A stretch of DNA of 8,134 bases from Nitrososphaerales archaeon TH526 (GTDB lineage: Archaea; Thermoproteota; Nitrososphaeria; Nitrososphaerales; Nitrososphaeraceae): the NCBI GenBank assembly GCA_014523665.1, contig JAATVR010000686.1, forward strand, positions 1 to 8,134, written 5' to 3'. The notes beneath the pieces are model-generated. The model saw nothing but the letters and a program-made list of their open reading frames with translations, was not told the DNA's origin and did no database searches. Shown one piece after another: positions 1 to 5,111 of this stretch. How positions within the stretch are numbered: the first letter of the stretch is position 1; each line of letters starts with the position of its first letter. The translations under genes were made by a program, and so were the position numbers.

Positions 1-76
1 ATACCAAACTCCAGAAATTCATGTGTTGGCTGAAAACATAATAGGAACCAGCCTCATGTGCTTGCGACTCAATTAA
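1..76 (+). CDS. possible C-terminal end of a gene entering from the left
   Basis: One plus frame is open from base 2 to a TAA at 74-76, giving 24 residues that end in SLMCLRLN. The residues look protein-like (PEIHVLAENIIG), with a mixed hydrophobic/polar pattern. No start is present, so it would be the 3' end of a gene lying mostly outside the window. A T-rich run at 115-130 could terminate it. The product is not recognised. With only 24 codons, chance openness is quite possible. Confidence 0.3.
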   Translation, partial: YQTPEIHVLAENIIGTSLMCLRLN

Positions 77-114
77 TCCACTCTCTCTTATCAGTACTAT
101 AAATCATATGGAGG

Positions 115-130
115 TTTTTTGTGTCCTTTT
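115..130 (+). terminator. possible T-rich terminator
   Basis: A T6 run (115-120) followed by a T4 run (127-130) lies about 40 nt after the TAA at 74-76. Archaeal intrinsic termination needs little more than a T-rich tract on the coding strand. It is also in the 3' zone of the minus gene ending at 215, where it would have no role. Weak call. Confidence 0.22.
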
Positions 131-214
131 ATGGACATCAAAATCGTTAGCGAGGACCAATTACGTGAGTAGCTGTCCTTTTCTGATTACGAAAGCTCTA
201 TATCGATGGATCTT

Positions 215-565
215 TTATTGCATTTTTATTTCTGATCTGATGCTTTTCCTATTGCTTTTCAATTCCTTTGCGATCCACATGAGTGTTGAGAGAGTGTACA
301 CTGGGATGAAATCCCCAACGAAAGGAATGAATTCAATCATGTTTACAGCCGTAGACATCTTGCTTCTAGTAATATTATACAGTAAGCTTACTATGATTGC
401 ATCAAGGACATCCCCCATAACTGGAATTCCAAACAAAGGTGCTGCGATATAGTCCAGAGCATCTGCCACAATAGATACGGCAAGCGCGGATGCCGCTCTA
501 AATTTGAATATGGACCTGTTTGTAGAACTATTTTGTTTGACTACTTCTAGCGTTCTCACGTACAA
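215..565 (-). CDS. small hydrophobic protein with duplicated Pro-x-x-Gly-Asp segments
   Basis: A 116-residue protein of unknown function, probably membrane-associated. After a polar, basic N-terminus (about 1-25), two hydrophobic segments lie near residues 43-63 and 77-98. Each carries a similar motif, IPVMGDVLDA (about 47-56) and IPFVGDFIPV (about 80-89), suggesting an internal duplication or paired re-entrant helices. The C-terminus is Lys/Arg/Ser-rich. The pattern recalls small membrane families such as DUF4112 that carry Pro-Gly-x-Gly-Asp repeats, but I do not assign it to one. There is no ATG start. The longest frame starts at TTG 565. A GTG at 559 is about 26 nt from the centre of a TATA box at 580-592, so a leaderless start there is attractive (114 residues). 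The gene is divergent from the emfourin-like gene. The opposite-strand frame at 108-452 is a shadow. Confidence 0.75.
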   Translation of the reverse strand: MYVRTLEVVKQNSSTNRSIFKFRAASALAVSIVADALDYIAAPLFGIPVMGDVLDAIIVSLLYNITRSKMSTAVNMIEFIPFVGDFIPVYTLSTLMWIAKELKSNRKSIRSEIKMQ

Positions 566-579
566 AATAGGCCATCATC

Positions 580-592
580 GTATATATAGATA
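580..592 (-). promoter_or_regulatory. TATA box for the 215-565 gene
   Basis: On the minus strand this reads TATCTATATATA, a good archaeal TATA element. Its centre is 20-27 nt from the candidate TTG (565) and GTG (559) starts, which fits transcription beginning at or next to the start codon. Two ATG codons at 573-578 are too close to the box and open a frame that stops after 16 codons. Confidence 0.5.
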
Positions 593-740
593 TCACTAGC
601 GATACGGTGGTTTCCTAGACTCGAAATTATTGAAAACGCCAGATACAGATATATTGCGCAATCTCACATTACAACTACAATAAATTATCGGAGTAAGCCG
701 GCAAATTCAATTACGCAAGGTTGAATCACTAAATAGTCAA

Positions 741-750
741 TATCTATTTA
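741..750 (+). promoter_or_regulatory. possible TATA box for the emfourin-like gene
   Basis: TATCTATTTA about 45 nt before the ATG at 792 would place the transcript start near 771 and give a leader of about 20 nt. This supports ATG 792 over the TTG at 762, which would lie upstream of that start site. Moderate to weak. Confidence 0.3.
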
Positions 751-791
751 CATTCCAACTATTGGATAATTTTGGCGTTGACTATCTTCGG

Positions 792-1361
792 ATGGCTATA
801 CCTACAGCTAGGCTGACAATCGCAATAGCTTTGATTCTCGGATTGATTTCGGTAGTAATATACGTAACCACTCAGAATATGCACGTCTCAGGGCAGACCA
901 ACGAGTTTCCACAAAATGGCCAGCAAAGATGTGTGAATCCTAGAGATTGCATTTCTTCACCTACCGTGGGATCGAATATCAGATCGATCTTCTTGTTTGT
1001 ATACCAGAAAGAAGGGGGCATTGCTGGGGCGAACGAAAGAACATCTTTTGATTCCTTTACAAAGCAGCTAATTTTCCTTGGCGGGCAGGGCGAGACTGAA
1101 CAGGCTCAAATAGTCAGAATTACCCCAGAAACAGAAGAAGAGCTCAAGGGAATGATATGAAATAGTAATTTGCAAAGAACTCAATCGAACTATCCTCCCA
1201 CACCTGGAAGTGCTGACTATTTTACCTACACTCTATTCATTGTGTTAGACGGAAGAACACATGTCGTAACTTGAACCGATGCATCGCCCAATGCACCTGA
1301 AGAACTTTTCGAAATAACGCAGTTAATTGATAGCATTAGAACAACTGTAGATTCCACATAA
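792..1361 (+). pseudogene. membrane-anchored emfourin-like protein interrupted by two in-frame TGA codons
   Basis: From ATG 792 the frame encodes an N-terminal membrane helix (about residues 7-25), a polar linker with a Cys pair (RCVNPRDC), then VYQKEGGIAGANE, the start of an emfourin-like domain. A TGA at 1158-1160 (codon 123) would end a 122-residue product. The same frame continues through SADYFTYTLFIVLDGRTHVV, a second TGA at 1272-1274 (codon 161), then TDASPNAPEELFEI and a final TAA at 1359-1361. That is the usual emfourin order: Gly-Gly-x-Ala-Gly strand, Leu-rich helix, Asp-x-x-x-Tyr strand, His-x-Val, Pro-Glu-Leu helix. Emfourins inhibit protealysin-type M4 metallopeptidases. An anchored archaeal relative might guard the cell surface, which is inferred. 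The second TGA sits where relatives would be expected to have Trp (TGG to TGA). Best read as a pseudogene. If only 792-1160 is translated, the product lacks half the domain. A TTG at 762 would add 10 residues. Confidence 0.65.
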
Positions 1362-1456
1362 GCAATTTTGATCTCGCCCTTTAAGTCCGATAGACAGGGC
1401 CTCCAATAGATTTTGGATACATACTTAGAGTCTATTGAGAATGTGTCCATCAATTA

Positions 1457-1552
1457 ATGTCTGGAATGCCACCCATTGACGACCTAACTGGAATATCAAT
1501 TGAAGCTTTCTATGGTATGCTTCATTCCCCGTCCACAGTAAATATGACGTAA
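1457..1552 (+). CDS. doubtful 31-residue mini-ORF
   Basis: ATG 1457 (second ATG at 1466) opens 31 codons ending at TAA 1550-1552. The peptide contains MPPIDDLTGISIEAFYG, which looks protein-like. No good TATA box was found and I recognise no family. It could be a remnant of a larger gene, or chance. Confidence 0.2.
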   Translation: MSGMPPIDDLTGISIEAFYGMLHSPSTVNMT

Positions 1553-1562
1553 GGTATTTTCT

Positions 1563-1637
1563 TCATTTAGTATAATCGATTACGATCTTGTTAGGTTCCT
1601 TCTTATTATTCTTTATCTCTAAACCACGTTCAAACAA
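1563..1637 (-). CDS. doubtful 24-residue mini-ORF or gene remnant
   Basis: TTG 1637 opens 24 codons (FERGLEIKNNKKEPNKIV ...) ending at TGA 1565-1563. A minus-strand box reading GATATATC at 1656-1663 lies about 23 nt upstream, compatible with a leaderless start. The composition (Lys/Glu/Asn then IVIDY) is protein-like and resembles the tail of a soluble protein. No family is recognised. It may be a relic. Confidence 0.22.
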   Translation of the reverse strand: MFERGLEIKNNKKEPNKIVIDYTK

Positions 1638-1950
1638 AATTATTATTCATATAAAAGATATATCCAGGTGATAGCAATCAAATCAAGGACCTAGGCGAGG
1701 TAATGTAAAATAGATGGAGAACTTAATACTAGTTAATAATCAAGAATATTAGATAACAGTCGATGGTCAAGTGTAAGATCTACTGTAATCACCTTTATTT
1801 CCACTCCTCAGAAAACCAAAAAAAATAGTTCGAGTCTTGTGTTACCGCGGATGACACTCTTTTTTACATTTACTTTATGTAGTAACTGTATTTTCAGAGA
1901 CTTGTATTATTGGTTGTTCGTAGGTTTGTCAATAGTCAAGATTAAATGAT
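1638..1950. other. AT-rich intergenic stretch without a convincing gene
   Basis: All six frames are broken repeatedly and no RNA gene is visible. The stretch lies in the 3' zone of the secreted Ig-domain gene. It contains an A8 run at 1818-1825 (T8 on the minus strand) and a T6 run at 1860-1865. Confidence 0.5.
1815..1826 (-). terminator. possible terminator of the 1951-2868 gene
   Basis: On the minus strand a T8 run followed shortly by GGTTTT lies about 125 nt past the TAG at 1951. It is the first strong T tract on that strand. No clear hairpin precedes it, as is common in archaeal terminators. Confidence 0.3.
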
Positions 1951-2868
1951 CTATTTCAGATAATTTAACCTAGTTTCTATTGCGTGTTGCAATCTAGCCT
2001 GCACTAATTGATTCACAATTGATTCAGTTGAATCATCAATTATCAAGCCGCTGATAGGCGAGTAAGGTTGTTGGACGCCTTTCTGAGCTTGAGGGACTGG
2101 TGATGAAGAAGAGGAGGAGGATGCTAATGGTGGACTGCCTATGCCATTCTCGCTTTCATCATCATCTCCTCCATTCTGTACTGCTATTATGTTTATTGCA
2201 TTTCCGTCACCTTGTAATTGGTTCGCCACATTCTGACACAGGATATTGGTTGAAAGAACTCCGTTACCACAAGCATTTCCTTGTGAAAGAGCTTGATTGT
2301 TACTTCCTCCGTTGTCGCTCTTACTGCCGTCACTATTATGTCCTCCATTACCGTCAGTACCCTTATCATTATTATTGTCATTCTCGTGACCCTCATCACC
2401 ATGCGTATCGTCATTGTCGTTATTTCCGGAGCCAATTACTTCAAATGAAGAATCTTCAGTATTCGTATTGAAACCATCTTTAGTAACCCTTACTTCAACA
2501 TTGTACGTTCCATACTCTGCATTATTAGATATCTTTACGTCAAAACTAGCTTCTCCATCTTCATCTGTCTCATCTTTGGCTGTGGTCGAATCGGTTTCTG
2601 GTGGATACACCGTCAGTTTAACATCAGCCCCAGAAATCTTATCGTTGGTATTTCCATCTTCTGTTACCGTAACGAAAATTTTCTGTGTGGTTCCTCTTTC
2701 TATCTCATCGTCGTCTACGGAGATTTTTACATTTAGGTCCTTTGCTGCGTACACATTTTTAATATTATCAAATGATACTGAACCTACAACTACAAATAGT
2801 GCAAGAGCAGTTATCGTTATCCAGACACAAGGGGTCTGAGATCTTTTGGGGTACATTAATCTATACAT
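1951..2868 (-). CDS. secreted surface protein: Ig-like domain, acidic linker, Cys-Gly-Asn-Gly motif
   Basis: 305 residues from ATG 2868; a second ATG at 2856 would remove four residues. Residues 14-31 form a hydrophobic signal segment, with a plausible cleavage site after VYA (about 39-41). Residues 44-144 look like a bacterial Ig-like/CARDB-type beta domain (KIFVTVTEDG ... YNVEVRVTKDGF). About 145-195 is a low-complexity Asp/Asn/Gly/His linker. About 197-230 holds ACGNGVLSTNILCQN ... QLQGDGNAINII, with Cys200 and Cys211 possibly a disulphide; it recurs in the broken gene at 5112-5461. A Ser run (250-256) and a C-terminal amphipathic helix (about 280-303) follow. It probably acts outside the cell in adhesion or envelope structure, which is inferred. 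It ends in TAG with a backup TAA three codons later. The plus-strand frames here are shadows. Confidence 0.85.
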   Translation of the reverse strand: MYRLMYPKRSQTPCVWITITALALFVVVGSVSFDNIKNVYAAKDLNVKISVDDDEIERGTTQKIFVTVTEDGNTNDKISGADVKLTVYPPETDSTTAKDETDEDGEASFDVKISNNAEYGTYNVEVRVTKDGFNTNTEDSSFEVIGSGNNDNDDTHGDEGHENDNNNDKGTDGNGGHNSDGSKSDNGGSNNQALSQGNACGNGVLSTNILCQNVANQLQGDGNAINIIAVQNGGDDDESENGIGSPPLASSSSSSSPVPQAQKGVQQPYSPISGLIIDDSTESIVNQLVQARLQHAIETRLNYLK

Positions 2869-2946
2869 TTTTGTTTCTTAGACGAGCTATTGTCGATCGA
2901 TTGTAATAAAGAGTAAGCACAAACAATCAAGTCCTTATTCATATAT

Positions 2947-2957
2947 TTATTTAAAAG
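2947..2957 (-). promoter_or_regulatory. possible TATA box for the 1951-2868 gene
   Basis: The minus strand reads CTTTTAAATAA here, a good TATA-like element. It would start transcription near 2925 and leave a leader of about 55 nt, long for this kind of archaeon. A closer box (CTTTATTA, about 2904-2911) is an alternative. Confidence 0.3.
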
Positions 2958-3010
2958 TGATCATGCCGATATGATAATTGTGTACTATTAAACCCTTCAA
3001 TTTTACCAAT

Positions 3011-3020
3011 ATTTTTTAAA
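3011..3020 (+). promoter_or_regulatory. possible TATA box before the 3059 mini-gene
   Basis: ATTTTTTAAA followed by GG resembles an archaeal TATA box. Transcription would begin near 3043, about 16 nt before ATG 3059. Confidence 0.3.
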
Positions 3021-3058
3021 GGTAGATCATTCATTGGAACTAGGGGTAGATTCAAAGA

Positions 3059-3220
3059 ATGGAAAAACCCCCATCGAGTAGAATGATTTTGTTAGATTCT
3101 TTTATCCAAATGCAAAAGAAATTCCCCCCCCCACAATTTTGGACGGCATCATTGACATCAAAAACTACCGCATATACATACCAAATTAATGTTCGAACGG
3201 CCTTTATCAAAGTTAAATGA
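3059..3220 (+). CDS. possible 53-residue protein gene containing a C9 tract
   Basis: ATG 3059 opens 53 codons ending at TGA 3218-3220. The N-terminal part (MEKPPSSRMILLDSFIQMQK) is followed by three prolines from the C9 run at 3124-3132, then a Thr/Tyr-rich tail (SLTSKTTAYTYQ). With one more C the frame would instead read PPPTILDGIIDIKNYRIY and stop at TAA 3187-3189. The two alternatives look equally protein-like, so the tract may have slipped. A TATA-like box lies about 40 nt upstream. No family is recognised. The minus strand is also open here, which weakens the case. Confidence 0.3.
   Translation: MEKPPSSRMILLDSFIQMQKKFPPPQFWTASLTSKTTAYTYQINVRTAFIKVK
3124..3132 (+). repeat. C9 homopolymer
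   Basis: Nine consecutive C in otherwise AT-rich DNA, inside the candidate gene at 3059-3220. Such tracts slip during replication and are also prone to sequencing-length errors. Confidence 0.9.
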
Positions 3221-3237
3221 GGAATTAAATAATTCCT
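3220..3237. repeat. perfect inverted repeat between two convergent reading frames
   Basis: AGGAATTA and TAATTCCT are perfect 8-bp arms separated by AA. The palindrome begins on the last base of the TGA at 3218-3220 and covers the TAA (3225-3227) of the degraded minus frame. It could act as a bidirectional 3' structure. The loop of two bases is too tight for an ideal hairpin, so a DNA-binding site is another option. Confidence 0.4.
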
Positions 3238-3401
3238 AATGAATTACGGGTTAAATGATTTGATGCCGATTTGGCCAAATTAATCTCACCAATCGTGCCA
3301 TATTATGGTCTGATAATAATACTGGGAATATTTATTCCGAGCTTCTCTACTGATGTCTTAAACATTTTCAGATTCAGGACATTGGTACATCCTACATCCT
3401 A
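3225..3401 (-). pseudogene. degraded reading frame with an in-frame TAA
   Basis: One minus frame runs from about 3401 (after a TAG) through ATG 3365, with MFKTSVEKLGINIPSIIIRP, a TAA at 3305-3303, then YGTIGEINLAKSASNHLTR, to a TAA at 3227-3225. Both halves look like soluble protein sequence and lie in the same frame, suggesting a small gene with a nonsense mutation. No family is recognised and no promoter is obvious. Chance openness in AT-rich DNA is possible. Confidence 0.27.
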
Positions 3402-3523
3402 AATAGTAACACAACCATGTGATATTCAAGGACAGGACGACTAACCACACAGACTATCTTATAAGATGCTATTAGCAAAGATTTGGTACTCGGTCAGAAG
3501 TGTCTAACCAAGGCCACTTACAG

Positions 3524-3544
3524 CAAAAGGATTAGAAATAAAAT
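3524..3544 (-). terminator. possible T-rich terminator of the 3545-3877 gene
   Basis: Directly after the TGA at 3547-3545 the minus strand reads ATTTTATTTC and then CCTTTT, a T-rich stretch of the kind that ends archaeal transcripts. No hairpin is visible. Confidence 0.25.
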
Positions 3545-3877
3545 TCAGTATTTCCAGTCATTACTTATCCCGTTCCACCACGAACGATACGGCTTAGCGT
3601 CTTGGCCTATTTCATCTTTAACTCTGAATTCTATTGAATAAAACATATTCTCCATGGCATCTACACCTCCATCAGAATACAGCTCTCTTCCAATTTCCTC
3701 TGCTCGTTTCATTTTAGTTTCAAAATCATCGGCCTTAAGATTTTGGATACAATAAACAAGAGTATCATAGAGCTCTTCTTCCAGATAGGCATCCAATTTG
3801 GGGCCTTCTACCTCCGCACCTATGCTCTCTCCTTTAATATATAAGAATATCCTGACAGCGATGAATACTTTATACAT
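3545..3877 (-). CDS. small soluble hypothetical protein with an aromatic C-terminus
   Basis: 110 residues from ATG 3877. The body (about 28-95) is acidic and helical in character (DAYLEEELYDTLVYCIQNLK, then KMKRAEEIGRELYSDGG). It ends in a Trp/Tyr-rich tail, YRSWWNGISNDWKY. No signal peptide, membrane helix or catalytic motif is visible, and I do not recognise the family. The start is uncertain. ATG 3877 overlaps the plus-strand ATG at 3876 head to head, and residues 1-20 are read through a strong TATA-like element at 3832-3845. If that element drives this gene, translation may begin at TTG 3796, giving 83 residues that start just before DAYLEEE. It ends in TGA at a natural-looking C-terminus. 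Confidence 0.65.
   Translation of the reverse strand: MYKVFIAVRIFLYIKGESIGAEVEGPKLDAYLEEELYDTLVYCIQNLKADDFETKMKRAEEIGRELYSDGGVDAMENMFYSIEFRVKDEIGQDAKPYRSWWNGISNDWKY
3832..3845. promoter_or_regulatory. near-symmetric TATA box that could serve both strands
   Basis: CTTTAATATATAAG reads as a TATA box on either strand. On the plus strand it would start transcription near 3866, ten bases before ATG 3876. On the minus strand it would start near 3813, just before TTG 3796 inside the 3545-3877 frame. Confidence 0.4.
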
Positions 3878-4033
3878 GTCAAGTTTAGATGAGGCTATTA
3901 TTAGATCTGCAGCTCTTGGCTTGGTTTTCCCAGAGGAGATGCTAACCTAGACGATCTCCACTACCTTGCCCTGGAGATCCAGAGGATGTTAACACAGGAA
4001 GCAAATACTCTTGCGGATGCTGTTGAGCAGTAG
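3876..4033 (+). pseudogene. 52-codon small gene split by a -1 frameshift
   Basis: ATG 3876 opens MSSLDEAIIRSAALGLVFP and stops at TAG 3948-3950. The -1 frame carries on with RGDANLDDLHYLALEIQRML and ends EANTLADAVEQ at TAG 4031-4033. Joined, they make one coherent, mainly helical acidic protein of 52 residues. A strong TATA box lies about 36 nt upstream. The junction contains the heptamer T TTC CCA (3926-3932), which fits the X XXY YYZ slippery pattern, followed after two bases by a possible 6-bp hairpin (GGAGAT 3935-3940 with ATCTCC 3954-3959). It may be a frameshifted pseudogene (one G lost near 3936), a sequence error, or programmed -1 frameshifting. No family is recognised. The TPR gene starts 40 nt downstream with its own TATA box. 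Confidence 0.45.
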
Positions 4034-4046
4034 TATCCTTTTGAAA

Positions 4047-4055
4047 CTATAAATA
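4047..4055 (+). promoter_or_regulatory. TATA box for the TPR gene
   Basis: CTATAAATA is centred about 23 nt before ATG 4074, the expected distance for a leaderless archaeal transcript. It identifies 4074, not the later TTG 4158, as the original start. Confidence 0.5.
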
Positions 4056-4073
4056 CGTCTCCTTATTCCCAAA

Positions 4074-4157
4074 ATGATTAGATTGAAACTGCTATCATTG
4101 TTATCATTTGTTATTGTATTAGGAGGGTCGTTCCTTTAGTGTTTTTCTTGCACAACA
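4074..4157 (+). other. signal-peptide coding segment cut off from the TPR gene by TAG
   Basis: ATG 4074 encodes MIRLKLLSLLSFVIVLGGSFL, a textbook basic-hydrophobic signal peptide, then TAG at 4137-4139. Six more in-frame codons (CFSCTT) lead without another stop into the TPR frame at 4158. Signal peptide and TPR domain therefore lie in one frame separated by a single TAG. The Cys residues just after the stop could once have been a lipobox-like or cleavage region. Confidence 0.6.
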
Positions 4158-4937
4158 TTGCCGGCATTAGGAATGTCATCATCACTATCATCATCATTAT
4201 TATCACCAGCGCTTATTACTAATGCTACCACAGTTACCAATGCAACAATAGATGAAGTACCGGTTCTAAACAGTAAAGGTGTATCGCTTAATAGTTTAGG
4301 TAAGTATAATGAATCTATTGTCTACTTTCACAAGGTTTTGGCTATAGATCCAAAGAATGTTCTTGCGCTAAATGAGAAAGGTAATACGTTTGGTGGACTA
4401 GGAAATTACATACAGGCTATTGCCAATTATGACAAAGCTCTAGCCGTGGATCCGAAGAATGCTACTGTACTAGATAATAAAGGTGTAGTCTTTTATCATT
4501 TAGGAAATTATACTGACGCTATTGGTTACTACGATAGGGCCTTAGCTATAGATCCAACTGTTGTTTTTGCTTCATATGACAAAGGAAATGCTCTTGAGGC
4601 TTTAGAAAAATATTCAGATGCAATAATATATTTTGACAAGACATTAGCTCTAGATCCAAAGCACGTTCTTGCAATGATTGGCAAGGGTTATGCACTTGAC
4701 AAACTGGGAAATCACACGCAAGCCGTTTTCTATTATGACAAGGCTAAGGCCACAGATCCAAGATATATTCCTGACTTGACTAATAAAGCTAATTTCCTTG
4801 ATAAGATTGGAAATTATAAACTGGCGATTATTTACTATGACAAAGCTTTAGCCATAGATGTTAAGAATATTGATGCAATAAAAAGTAAACAACAGACGCT
4901 GTCTACTATAAATCAAACTGCGCCTGTGGGCTCATAA
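4158..4937 (+). CDS. TPR-repeat protein, probably an exported protein with a broken leader
   Basis: The open frame encodes 259 residues from TTG 4158; an ATG at 4173 is the first Met. A Ser/Leu-rich start (SSSLSSSLLSPALI) leads to two Asn-Ala-Thr N-glycosylation sequons, then six consecutive 34-residue TPR units and a capping helix. Each unit has Gly at the middle of helix A (KGNTFGGLGNY), a YDKALAxDP helix B end and Asp-Pro turns. TPR arrays bind peptides and scaffold complexes, and no enzyme motif is present. The upstream in-frame signal peptide (4074-4136), TATA spacing and sequons suggest the ancestral product was exported and exposed on the cell surface. As it stands, TAG 4137-4139 would leave either a 21-residue peptide or an internally started protein lacking the full leader. 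It ends in TAA and overlaps the convergent Ala-rich mini-ORF by 6 nt. Confidence 0.8.
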   Translation: MPALGMSSSLSSSLLSPALITNATTVTNATIDEVPVLNSKGVSLNSLGKYNESIVYFHKVLAIDPKNVLALNEKGNTFGGLGNYIQAIANYDKALAVDPKNATVLDNKGVVFYHLGNYTDAIGYYDRALAIDPTVVFASYDKGNALEALEKYSDAIIYFDKTLALDPKHVLAMIGKGYALDKLGNHTQAVFYYDKAKATDPRYIPDLTNKANFLDKIGNYKLAIIYYDKALAIDVKNIDAIKSKQQTLSTINQTAPVGS

Positions 4938-5051
4938 TGGGGTCTCCTGTCCTATATTACTAGTAGAGGCTGCAGCTGCGCTTGTAGGATGTAAATCATT
5001 TCCTGCCGCTGCGGCTACTGCACCTGGATCATTAGTGAAACTTTGAAGCAT
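4932..5051 (-). CDS. possible 39-residue Ala-rich peptide gene
   Basis: ATG 5051 opens 39 codons ending at TGA 4934-4932, overlapping the end of the TPR gene. The peptide starts MLQSFTNDPGAVAAAAGNDL and continues with a second Ala run (SAAAASTSNIGQ). It is visibly more GC-rich than its surroundings, which favours real coding. It has no hydrophobic leader and no recognised family. It lies downstream, on the same strand, of the broken secreted gene at 5112-5461. It could be an independent small gene or a fragment of a longer ancestor. Confidence 0.35.
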   Translation of the reverse strand: MLQSFTNDPGAVAAAAGNDLHPTSAAAASTSNIGQETPL

Positions 5052-5111
5052 TCCAATCCTAAATAAGTAACGGAGTAATTAATGTGATTGTTGAGAACTG
5101 GAATAATAAGA

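Noticed and set aside
108..452. 114-codon plus-strand frame
   Set aside because: It is antisense to the 215-565 gene, has an amino-acid pattern typical of a reverse-strand shadow, and the minus frame has the better motifs and a TATA box.
1158..1274. Reassignment of TGA to an amino acid in this genome
   Set aside because: The patatin and 3545-3877 genes end in TGA at natural C-termini and Trp is coded by TGG throughout; local pseudogenisation is simpler.
1226..1453. 75-codon minus-strand frame
   Set aside because: It is antisense to the C-terminal part of the emfourin-like domain, whose plus-strand reading is far more convincing; no promoter was seen.
2100..2839. Plus-strand frames opposite the Ig-domain gene (2100-2471 and 2414-2839) and a minus frame at 2193-2435
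   Set aside because: His/Tyr/Cys-rich or Ser/Thr-rich translations are by-products of the repetitive Asp/Asn/Ser codons of the real gene.
3191..3198. GTTCGAAC, resembling a tRNA T-loop
   Set aside because: It is an 8-bp palindrome with no pairing flanks and no other tRNA parts.
1408..3751. Exact 14-bp direct repeat AGATTTTGGATACA at 1408-1421 and 3738-3751
   Set aside because: One 14-mer match in 8 kb of AT-rich DNA is not far from chance, the flanks differ, and the second copy is inside a coding frame.
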